From Streptomyces bikiniensis (GTDB taxonomy: Bacteria > Actinomycetota > Actinomycetes > Streptomycetales > Streptomycetaceae): DNA of 64,000 bases. Positions 45,430 to 52,512 of the stretch are shown here, one piece after another. How positions within the stretch are numbered: the stretch's first letter is position 1; every line of letters starts with the position of its first letter. Both the position numbers and the translations under genes were made by a program. The notes beneath the pieces were generated by a model, which searched no databases, was not told the origin of the DNA, and saw only the letters and a program-made list of their open reading frames with translations. The stretch spans positions 83,180-147,179 of the forward strand of contig JNWL01000010.1 in the NCBI GenBank assembly GCA_000716465.1. Direction: 5' to 3'.

Positions 45430-46677
45430 ATGAGCACGGCTTCACTTTTCGGCCCGGAACTTCGCCGTTTACGCGTGGAAGTGGGGCTGACTCTTACCGA
45501 GTTCTCCACGGCCCTCAACTACGACAAGGGGCACCTCAGCAAGGTCGAGCGCGGAGAGCGTTCCGCGTCCCCCGAACTGGCCCGGCGGTGCGACGCCTTC
45601 CTCGGTGCGAACGGCGAGCTGCAACGTCTGGTCGTCCGCCCCGAGGCGGATCCGGGCACCGCCGAGGCTCCTGCCGGCCAGAGGCGCCGGCGCGTCGGGC
45701 GCCGGGCAGTCCTCTCGGTGGGGACGGGCATCCTGATCGACCTCGGCCTGAAACTCGGCGGTCAGGCGTTGTCCTCCGCCGACGACTCCCTCCTGGGCTC
45801 CTACCGCATGCAGTTCGACCAGTTACGGAAGCTCGGTCAGTCCACCGCCCCCAAGATCCTGCTGCCCCTGCTGGAGACGCAGTCCCGCATGATCGCCGGG
45901 CTCGCCTCCGACGCCCGGTCCTCTTCTCGGGCTCCCGCGCTCCTGCTCGCCTCGCGGTTCGCGGAGTTCACCGGCTGGATGGCTCAGGAGGCCGGAGACA
46001 GCGACGCGGCACTCGGCTGGACGAGCGAGGCCGTCGAATTGGCGCGTGCCGGGGGTGACCCGCACCTCGGCTCCTACGCGCTGGTGCGGCGCGCCCTGGT
46101 CACCATGTACGCCGGGAATGCCGCCGGCACCGTCGCCCTGGCCCGCCGCGCCCAGAGCAGCGATCTCCCGCCTCGGATCAGGGGACTCGCGGCCCAACGG
46201 GAGGCGCAGGGGCACGCGCTCGCCGGCAACGAAGTCGACTGCCTCCGCAGCCTCGACAGAGCGCGGGAACTGCTCGCCGACGACGACACCCTCAACGGCG
46301 TCAAGCCCGTCATGGGCACTTCGCACGTGAGCAATCCGGCGGCGATGTCGACCGGCTGGTGCCTGTACGATCTCGGCCGGCCCAAGGTCGCCGCCGAGGT
46401 CCTCGACCGGGAGTGCCGCACCCTCCCTCCGCACGCACTGCGCACCCGCGCGCGGTACGGCTTCCGCAGGGCCCTGGCCCACGCCGCCTCCGGAGAGGTC
46501 GAGCAGGCGTGCACAATCGCCGGGGGGTTCTTGGAGATCCTGCCGGCCGTGCCTTCGGCGACGGTGAACACCGACGTCCGGCGTCTTGCGCGGGAGCTCT
46601 CCCGGTTCCGGAGCAGCCGGGCCGTACGTGATCTGCAACCGGCGTTGGCGCGGGCCCTCTCCCCCACACACGGCTGA
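45430..46677 (+). CDS. XRE-type helix-turn-helix regulator with C-terminal helical-repeat region
   Basis: 415 residues from MSTASLFGPELRRLRVEVGL (ATG 45430, behind AGGGGAGG). The HTH_31/XRE domain (about 5-65) has LTLTEFSTALNYDKGHLSKVERGERSAS (quoted in parts). A basic stretch RRRRVGRR follows, then a TPR-like all-helical region of about 270 residues, which often senses a peptide or protein partner in Streptomyces. It is immediately upstream of the TIR operon on the same strand and is the natural candidate for its regulator. Confidence 0.85.
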   Translation: MSTASLFGPELRRLRVEVGLTLTEFSTALNYDKGHLSKVERGERSASPELARRCDAFLGANGELQRLVVRPEADPGTAEAPAGQRRRRVGRRAVLSVGTGILIDLGLKLGGQALSSADDSLLGSYRMQFDQLRKLGQSTAPKILLPLLETQSRMIAGLASDARSSSRAPALLLASRFAEFTGWMAQEAGDSDAALGWTSEAVELARAGGDPHLGSYALVRRALVTMYAGNAAGTVALARRAQSSDLPPRIRGLAAQREAQGHALAGNEVDCLRSLDRARELLADDDTLNGVKPVMGTSHVSNPAAMSTGWCLYDLGRPKVAAEVLDRECRTLPPHALRTRARYGFRRALAHAASGEVEQACTIAGGFLEILPAVPSATVNTDVRRLARELSRFRSSRAVRDLQPALARALSPTHG

Positions 46678-46985
46678 GCCTGCCTCCACGGCAGACGACG
46701 ACCCCTCGGACCGCCCGGCTCCGCCGGGCCACCCGGCCGCCCCTCCGGATTCCGCGGGCCCGGCAGGCGCCGCTGATCCCCGTCCAACGCGTCACGCCGC
46801 GCCCCGGCCTCTTCAGGCTGCCCGCGATCGATGACGCGCCGGGCGGTCTTCTTCCACCCGTACGCCTTCCTGTTGACGCGCCGCGGCGGCGCACCGTGGG
46901 GCCCACGGCCTGGCCCCGGTTCGCCACCCCGCGCCCGTACCCGCTCACCACCGTTCTCCGTCTTCCTCTCATGGAGGGAACCTTC
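46678..46985 (+). promoter_or_regulatory. Upstream region of the TIR operon
   Basis: 308 bp without a gene. It contains CCGTGGG-g-CCCACGG (46894-46908), a 15-bp palindrome 78 bp before the TIR start that could be an operator or hairpin, and a GGAGGG Shine-Dalgarno sequence at the right end. A TTGACG at 46873-46878 has no -10 partner. No terminator for the upstream regulator is clear, so read-through is possible. Confidence 0.4.
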
Positions 46986-47777
46986 ATGCCCCAGGTCTTC
47001 GTCAACTACCGCACCGGCGACGAGGAATCCGCCGCGACCATGATCGCCAGGGAGCTCGCCCGGCGATTCGGCGACCAGCGGATCTTCTTCGCCAGCAACT
47101 CGATCGAGCCCGGACGTCGCTTCCCGGTGGAACTGATCAGGGCGGTGGAGGAGTGCGAGGCCCTCCTCGCCGTGATCGGGCCGCGCTGGGCGGGGGTGCG
47201 GGGGCCCGACGGTCGCCCCGCCCTTGAAGCCGAGCAGGACTGGACCCGTCACGAGATCCGGGCCGCGCTCGGCCGGGGGGTCCTGGTGATCCCCGTGCTC
47301 GTCGGAAAGGCCACGCGGATCGACCGCGCCACTCTCCCGGAGGATCTGCGGGAACTGGCGGACTGCCAGTACAGGCGGTTCGACCACCGCAACGCCGAAT
47401 CGGACCTGACGACACTCGGCGATACCCTCGCCCGACTGCTGCCCGACCTGGGTACGGTGGACCGCGACGCCCGTACGGCGCGGGAGCGGGCGGAGTCGAA
47501 GTCCCGCGAGAGGCAGACCAGGGACACCGACCGCACCAGGATGCGGACGCGTGACGTCAAGCAGCGCATACGCGGTGGTATCGGAAACCTCAACGGGGAC
47601 CTGGGCACCTTTGTCAACGAGCCGCAGGGGCCCGTGAACACAGGTTGGGGCCACCAGTACAACGCGCCCCACTTCGAGGGCGACAACACCGGGATCCAGT
47701 TCACGGCAGGCGACAACAGCGGCACGGTCCACCAGCGCTTCGAGCGCGAGCGGCGGCACTCGGACGACGGGCGATGA
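46986..47777 (+). CDS. TIR-domain protein with Gly/Asn-rich C-terminal signalling tail
   Basis: 263 residues. The TIR domain (about 1-150) begins MPQVFVNYRTGDEE, has FFASNSIEPGRRFP, and has DWTRHEIRAAL with Glu90 aligning to the catalytic Glu of NAD-cleaving TIRs (SARM1 has DWVHKEI). A basic, charged linker (about 160-196) follows. The tail (about 197-250) is rich in Gly, Asn and Pro: VNEPQGPVNTGWGHQY (210-225), then two GDN[TS]G repeats (232-236, 242-246). Bacterial TIRs of this type deplete NAD+ or make cyclic-ADPR signals in antiphage defence. The stop overlaps the next start as ATGA. Confidence 0.9.
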   Translation: MPQVFVNYRTGDEESAATMIARELARRFGDQRIFFASNSIEPGRRFPVELIRAVEECEALLAVIGPRWAGVRGPDGRPALEAEQDWTRHEIRAALGRGVLVIPVLVGKATRIDRATLPEDLRELADCQYRRFDHRNAESDLTTLGDTLARLLPDLGTVDRDARTARERAESKSRERQTRDTDRTRMRTRDVKQRIRGGIGNLNGDLGTFVNEPQGPVNTGWGHQYNAPHFEGDNTGIQFTAGDNSGTVHQRFERERRHSDDGR

Positions 47778-49777
47778 CCGAGCGGGACCACGTCACCGTC
47801 AATGATCCGCGCGGCCCGGTGAACAGCGGCGAAGGGCCCCAGTATGTCTTCTACGGCGCCGGCCCGGATTGGATGATCCGCAAAGGGATCGCGTCCCTCC
47901 GGATCACCCGCGAGGACCGGGTTCGCCTGGCCGACCGGTTCGTTCCGCCGCCGGGCTACCGCGTCGCCGCCGACCTCCTAGAGCAGCCCGGGTCGGTGGT
48001 ACTGCTGGACGGTCCGCCGGGCAGCGGCCGTCGCGCCGCGGCGATCATGCTGTTGCACGGATTCGGCACGGACGGGGACGCCGACGAGGAGGAGGGGGTC
48101 CGGTTCGAGGAGCTTCCCGCCACGGGCAAGGACGAGGGCCGGGACGAGAGCCCGTTCGCTCCCGGCGAGAGGGACCGCTTCCTCCTCAATCTCTCCGGGA
48201 TCACCGACGAGGAGACGTACGGCAAGGCCCGGCACCGCCTGGCCCTGCTCCGGTCGGACGTCCAGAGGGCGGGGGCACGCATGGTCGTCGTCCTGCCGTC
48301 GGGCATGGAGCACGCCCACACACCGGATCTCGAACCGGACAGGGTGGAGCTGGAGCGTCCCCGGGGCGTCGCCGTCGTCACCCGGCACCTCCGCATGGAC
48401 CGGATGCCCTTCCGGCCCGCGGACTTGGAGAGTACCGACCTCCAGCGCCTGTACGACCGCTCCCCCATGCGGGAGCTGGCACGACTCACAGGGCTGGTGA
48501 GGGCCGCCCGCGACAGCCGCCGGTTCGGTACCGACTTCACAGGGTGGCTCGACCAGGCGATGCACGCCGTGACCGACCGTGCCGACGAAGTGGGTCGACA
48601 GGTCACCGCGGCCCGCACCACACCCGAGCGAGCCCTGCTGCTCGCGACAGCGGTGTTCGAGGGGGCCCGCGCCGACATCGTCTACGAGGCGTGGCAGGGC
48701 CTGATGGGTACGGTGGGGCACGCGGAGGAGGCGACGCCCGAGCTAGCACGGACGGATTTCGGGGAGCGGTTGCAGAGACTCGGGATCGAGCGGGACCCGG
48801 AGGGGCGGCTCCGCTTCGAGCGGCTGGCTTACGCCGACGCAGTACGGGCGTACTTCTGGGCGAACTTCCCCGGAGTGCGCGACGACCTCAGAGACTGGAT
48901 CGCCCGTGCCTGCGGGCTGCGCGGTCTGACCACCGACGACCGATTGAACGTAGTCCTCCGCTTCGGCGAGCGTTCGCTGGCCGTCGGACGGCCCGACCAC
49001 CTCTTCGACCTCGTCGTACGCTGGGCGAACCACTCGACCGGGACGGCCTGCGACCCGCGAGCCGTGGCGGCCCTCGAACTGGGCCTCGGGCACGAGGAGT
49101 TCGGGGGGTGGTTTCGCAGACAGGTGTACGAGTGCGCCGTGAGGTCGGGCCCCTTGCCGGATGACCTCGCCCGCGTCCTGGTCACCGCCTGCCGCCAGAG
49201 CCTCGGCGTGACGCACCCGGACCAGGCGATGGTACGACTCCACCATCTCGCCGTACGGGAGGGGAGAGCGGCGCACGAGGCCCGGAAAGCACTTTTCGAA
49301 CTCGCTGGCCGCGACCTCCGGCTCTACCGGCTGCTGATCGGCCGCCTGCGGGACCGGGCGCACCGAGGGCCACGCGGGGCGGAGCCCCATCTCCGTCTGC
49401 TCATAGAGCTGCTGAGAAGCGGCCGGGCGCCCGAACCGACGCCGTGGCCGGCCCTGTTCCAGGGCTGGGAGGCGGTGTTCTCCCAGCCGCCGACAGAACT
49501 CTGGAACCCGCTGGTGAGCAGCTGGCTGAGCACCGTGGCGAGCGACCACGCCCAGGACAGGGCTCTGCAGCTGATGGTCGGGGCAACCCGTGGACGCACA
49601 GCCGCTCTGCAGCGTCTCTACGTCATCGCCTGCGACTGGGCACGGCTCGCGCGCCATCCGGACCAGGCTGCCGTCGCCACCCGTTTCTGGCAGCACATCG
49701 ACCACGCGCAGTATGCCCGCACAGAGAGTACGGGGCGTGCGGGCGCCAGCCCCCGGACCACGGAAGAGACACGATGA
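47774..49777 (+). CDS. Large NTPase-like protein coupled to TIR, with degenerate P-loop and shared N-terminal motif
   Basis: 667 residues from the ATG at 47774 (ATGA overlap with the TIR gene). The N-terminus holds VNDPRGPVNSGEGPQY (9-24), nearly the same as the TIR tail motif. A P-loop-like VVLLDGPPGSGRRAAA follows near residues 75-90, with Arg where Lys is usual. A possible Walker B strand RFLLNLSG has Asn where Asp is expected. The rest is helical and Arg/Leu-rich, without recognisable repeats. By layout it resembles a STAND/NLR-type sensor, but nucleotide binding may be lost. I do not recognise a named family. It is the middle gene of the three-gene operon and overlaps the next by ATGA. 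Confidence 0.75.
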   Translation: MTERDHVTVNDPRGPVNSGEGPQYVFYGAGPDWMIRKGIASLRITREDRVRLADRFVPPPGYRVAADLLEQPGSVVLLDGPPGSGRRAAAIMLLHGFGTDGDADEEEGVRFEELPATGKDEGRDESPFAPGERDRFLLNLSGITDEETYGKARHRLALLRSDVQRAGARMVVVLPSGMEHAHTPDLEPDRVELERPRGVAVVTRHLRMDRMPFRPADLESTDLQRLYDRSPMRELARLTGLVRAARDSRRFGTDFTGWLDQAMHAVTDRADEVGRQVTAARTTPERALLLATAVFEGARADIVYEAWQGLMGTVGHAEEATPELARTDFGERLQRLGIERDPEGRLRFERLAYADAVRAYFWANFPGVRDDLRDWIARACGLRGLTTDDRLNVVLRFGERSLAVGRPDHLFDLVVRWANHSTGTACDPRAVAALELGLGHEEFGGWFRRQVYECAVRSGPLPDDLARVLVTACRQSLGVTHPDQAMVRLHHLAVREGRAAHEARKALFELAGRDLRLYRLLIGRLRDRAHRGPRGAEPHLRLLIELLRSGRAPEPTPWPALFQGWEAVFSQPPTELWNPLVSSWLSTVASDHAQDRALQLMVGATRGRTAALQRLYVIACDWARLARHPDQAAVATRFWQHIDHAQYARTESTGRAGASPRTTEETR

Positions 49778-51015
49778 GACACCGTTTTCCCAGCCTGTTG
49801 TTCGTTGCCCTCTGCGGCCTCGCACCGGCTGCGCTCGGAAACCTCCTGCACTGGTCGGCGTGGCTGTGGGGCTTCATGTCCATGGTCACGACCTCCGGTT
49901 CCCTGCTCCTCGTGATGGCGGTCCTCAGCGGGAGCCGCGCGTCGACCGGCCCGCACGAGCCCGGGGAGGCCGAGCCGCCCACTGCTCCGGCGGAGCCGCC
50001 GTACCAGGAGACGCAGGTGATCGACGCGGTGCTGCCGAGCGCGACGGACGGCTACGACTTCCTCTTCTCCGCCACTGTGTGGTGGAGACCGGTCCCCGAC
50101 CGCACCGACCGGTCCGACAGCGCCTTCTCCTCTCTCGCCAGATCATCGATCGTCAGCCGGGCCCGTGAGATCGTCCGCCACGAGGAACCCGGCCGGGCGA
50201 GCTTCGCGCAATACCTCCTGGACGGGGAGTTGGGCGTCCCGCTCCCGGACCGGAGCGGGCGGGTGAAGGCCCTGGCGGACGGAGTGACGCTGGTTCTCGC
50301 CCCCGCCGACCGCGAGCGCCTCCGGAAGCTGAACGACCTGCGCAAGGACGAGGAGCTCTGGGAGTACGAGCGTCAGCACGAACGCAACAAGCGTCGTTAC
50401 CTTGGTGAGGACGTGCTCAAGAGCGCGGGCAGTGCGGTGGTGTGGTGGCTCGCCCGCCACGAGGACGAGATCGACAAAGCGGTCCGCATGATCGGCCCGC
50501 TCGCCCAGATCTCGGCGGCGGCCAACGATGAGGAGGTGCCCGAACTCTTCCGCCACCTGCTCGTACCGCCCGTGGGCGGCCGAGGGGAGATGTCCGACCG
50601 CGAGCAGGAAGTAGGGATCGCGGTGCGGCTGCACCTGTTGTTGGCGGAGGCGGGCCTGAAACCGGACATGGACGGATACGCGGTGCTCGCGCATCGTGTG
50701 GTGCGGAGTCTGAGGGAGCAAGGGCTGGACGAGGCCGCCGAGGAGATCGAGCGGACCTTCTTTTCGGCGCCCGACGAGGAGCCTTCGGACGGAGAGAACG
50801 CAGGAGGGCCCTGGCCGCCACCCTTCTCGGGCCCCGAGGACTCGCTGTTCACCGACACTGCCGCGGCCCCGGACGCCGACGCGACCGAACGGGATCGGGG
50901 CCCGTGGGAGACCGGCGAGGACAGTATGGCGCCCCCGCCCTTCTGGGACCCCTCGTACAGCTCACACCGCCCCTCGACGCCTCGCGTTCGGGAGGACGAC
51001 GGATCCAGAACCTGA
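49774..51015 (+). CDS. Two-span membrane protein with helical cytoplasmic region, third gene of the TIR operon
   Basis: 413 residues from MRHRFPSLLFVALCGLAP. Two N-terminal membrane helices (about 7-25 and 32-53) are followed by a Pro-rich linker. A strand-rich stretch DAVLPSATDGYDFLFSATVW then leads into a long charged helix (RLRKLNDLRKDEELWEYERQ). The strand-then-helix arrangement recalls SPFH/band-7 proteins but is not convincing by eye. The last 80 residues are acidic, Pro/Asp-rich and disordered. Its ATGA overlap with the NTPase gene ties it to the TIR system, perhaps as membrane anchor, sensor or pore-forming partner. Confidence 0.7.
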   Translation: MRHRFPSLLFVALCGLAPAALGNLLHWSAWLWGFMSMVTTSGSLLLVMAVLSGSRASTGPHEPGEAEPPTAPAEPPYQETQVIDAVLPSATDGYDFLFSATVWWRPVPDRTDRSDSAFSSLARSSIVSRAREIVRHEEPGRASFAQYLLDGELGVPLPDRSGRVKALADGVTLVLAPADRERLRKLNDLRKDEELWEYERQHERNKRRYLGEDVLKSAGSAVVWWLARHEDEIDKAVRMIGPLAQISAAANDEEVPELFRHLLVPPVGGRGEMSDREQEVGIAVRLHLLLAEAGLKPDMDGYAVLAHRVVRSLREQGLDEAAEEIERTFFSAPDEEPSDGENAGGPWPPPFSGPEDSLFTDTAAAPDADATERDRGPWETGEDSMAPPPFWDPSYSSHRPSTPRVREDDGSRT

Positions 51016-51096
51016 TCCGGTGAACAGCCGCGCCTGGAAATCCCCTTCACCGAAAACCACGGCGGAGGACCTTTTCCGGGCGCAGAAACCGACCAG

Positions 51097-51122
51097 GGGC
51101 CCGGCCTTCCGAGGCCGGGCCC
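51097..51122. terminator. Bidirectional terminator after the TIR operon and the VapC-like gene
   Basis: Perfect 11-bp stem GGGCCCGGCCT (51097-51107) / AGGCCGGGCCC (51112-51122) with a 4-nt loop, in the gap between convergent stops at 51015 and 51249. The rest of the gap shows no gene. Confidence 0.8.
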
Positions 51123-51248
51123 TCATGACCCACATGTTCGGCGAGCCGTGGACGCGAGGGTGCGACACCCGCTACGCGTCGAAGCGGGACTCCGCCACGA
51201 CGCCGAGAAAGCTGTCCAGCCCTGCGGGCGCCGGTGCGTGTTCCCGGC

Positions 51249-51665
51249 TCAGTCGGCGGTGCCCGGCTCCACGACCCACTCGGCTCGCAGACCGCTCACC
51301 GAAGCGGTCATGTCGAAGTCGCCGTCGTAGTGCAGGACCGTGGCTCGATGCCGCTTCGCGGTCGCCGCGATGAGGAAATCGGCCGGCGACAGTGCCCGGT
51401 GGAAGCCAGCGTTCAGGGCCAGGACCTGGATTTCGAGCGCCCGCTCGAACTCTTCGTCATTGCAAGGAAGGTGGTCGAATCCGCGGAGCAGGGTGCGCAG
51501 CCGCAGCGCCTCGGACTTGCCGTGCGCCGAGTACAGGACCCCGTACTCGGTCGGGGCGCACACCGTCAGGAGGCCGTCATGGTCCAGCTCGTCCAGCCGC
51601 GCCCGCACCGCCGGTCTGCCCCGGCGGGCCGGCACGGACTTGTCGATGAGGTAGCGCCTCTTCAT
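51249..51665 (-). CDS. PIN-domain ribonuclease toxin (VapC-like)
   Basis: 138 residues with a complete set of PIN acidic residues: Asp8 (YLIDKS), Glu40 (APTEYGVL), Asp96 (SPADFLIA) and Asp114 or Asp116 (HYDGDFD). These coordinate Mg2+ for RNA cleavage. The ATG overlaps the stop of the small upstream gene (ATGA), typical of antitoxin-toxin pairs. It sits at the border of the TIR island. Confidence 0.92.
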   Translation of the reverse strand: MKRRYLIDKSVPARRGRPAVRARLDELDHDGLLTVCAPTEYGVLYSAHGKSEALRLRTLLRGFDHLPCNDEEFERALEIQVLALNAGFHRALSPADFLIAATAKRHRATVLHYDGDFDMTASVSGLRAEWVVEPGTAD

Positions 51666-51817
51666 GCCGCCGAAGTCCCGCCTTCGCGCTTCAGGGAGCC
51701 GTCCGGATTCCGCGGCCCCATCTGCGAACGGATCTCCGCGAACACGCCCTCGAACTCGCCGTCGTCCATGGCGTCGAACAGCTCTCGGCGCAGCCGCAGT
51801 TTCACTCCCTCCTCCAT
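51662..51817 (-). CDS. Small antitoxin-like protein (VapB type) paired with the PIN toxin
   Basis: 51 residues from the ATG at 51817 (MEEGVKLRLRRELFDAMDDG...), ending four bases into the toxin start. The acidic and basic helical sequence with EFEGVFAEIRSQMG fits a short antitoxin that wraps its toxin, but no DNA-binding fold is evident. A GTG at 51871 in the same frame would give a 69-residue form starting VTASPPRR. That start overlaps the response regulator stop as GTGA, so translational coupling to the two-component operon is possible. Which start is used is open. Confidence 0.7.
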   Translation of the reverse strand: MEEGVKLRLRRELFDAMDDGEFEGVFAEIRSQMGPRNPDGSLKREGGTSAA

Positions 51818-51867
51818 GGCCGCCCGCTCCGCCGGGGGCGGAGCGGTCCGGCGTGGTGGGGACGCGG

Positions 51868-52512
51868 TCACTTGAGGTAGGCGAGGACCGCGAGGACCCG
51901 GCGGTTGTCGGCCTCCGAGGGGGGCAGGTCGAGCTTGGTGAAGATGTTGGACGTGTGCTTGATGACGGCCCGCTCGGTGATCACCAGCTCCTGGGCGATC
52001 GCGGCGTTCGAGCGGCCCTCCGCCATCAGGCCGAGGACCTCGCGCTCGCGCGGGGTGAGCCGGGAGAGCGGGCCGTCGCGGTGGTGGTCCTTCGCGAAGA
52101 GCTTGGCGACGACGTCCGGGTCCATCGCGGTGCCTCCGGCCGCGACGCGGCGGACCGCCTCCACGAAGCCGTCGGGGTCGAAGACCCGGTCCTTGAGGAG
52201 GTAGCCGATGCCGCCGCTGCCGTCGGCGAGGAGCTCGCGGGCGTAGAGCTGCTCGACGTACTGGGAGAGGACCAGGACCGGCAGGCCGGGGATCCGGCCG
52301 CGGGCCTCCAGGGCGGCCCGCAGCCCCTCGTCGGTGAACGTCGGCGGAAGCCGGACGTCGACGACCGCGACGTCCGGCTTGTGGTCGAGCAGGGCCTGGA
52401 GCAGTCCGGGTCCGGTGTCCACGGCGGCCACCACCTCGAAGTCGTACGACTCCAGCAGGCGGACGAGGCCGTCCCGCAGCAGGAAGAGGTCTTCGGCTAG
52501 GACAACGCGCAC
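51868..52512 (-). CDS. NarL-type response regulator (second system)
   Basis: 214 residues from the GTG at 52512 (VRVVLAEDLF), overlapping the kinase stop by 16 nt. The receiver domain has Asp8 and phosphoacceptor Asp52 (VVDVRLPP). The LuxR-type HTH is LTPREREVLGLMAEGRSNAA, then VITERAVIKHTSNIF. The last codons overlap a possible GTG start of the antitoxin gene. It is a close paralogue of the regulator at 44475-45122. Confidence 0.94.
   Translation of the reverse strand: MRVVLAEDLFLLRDGLVRLLESYDFEVVAAVDTGPGLLQALLDHKPDVAVVDVRLPPTFTDEGLRAALEARGRIPGLPVLVLSQYVEQLYARELLADGSGGIGYLLKDRVFDPDGFVEAVRRVAAGGTAMDPDVVAKLFAKDHHRDGPLSRLTPREREVLGLMAEGRSNAAIAQELVITERAVIKHTSNIFTKLDLPPSEADNRRVLAVLAYLK

Noticed and set aside
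46873-46901. TTGACG as the -35 of a TIR promoter
   Set aside because: No -10-like hexamer follows at 16-19 bp; the stretch there is G/C only.
49774-51015. Calling the third TIR-operon protein an SPFH/band-7 protein
   Set aside because: Only a strand-then-charged-helix pattern supports it by eye; no family motif is clear, so it is left as unknown.
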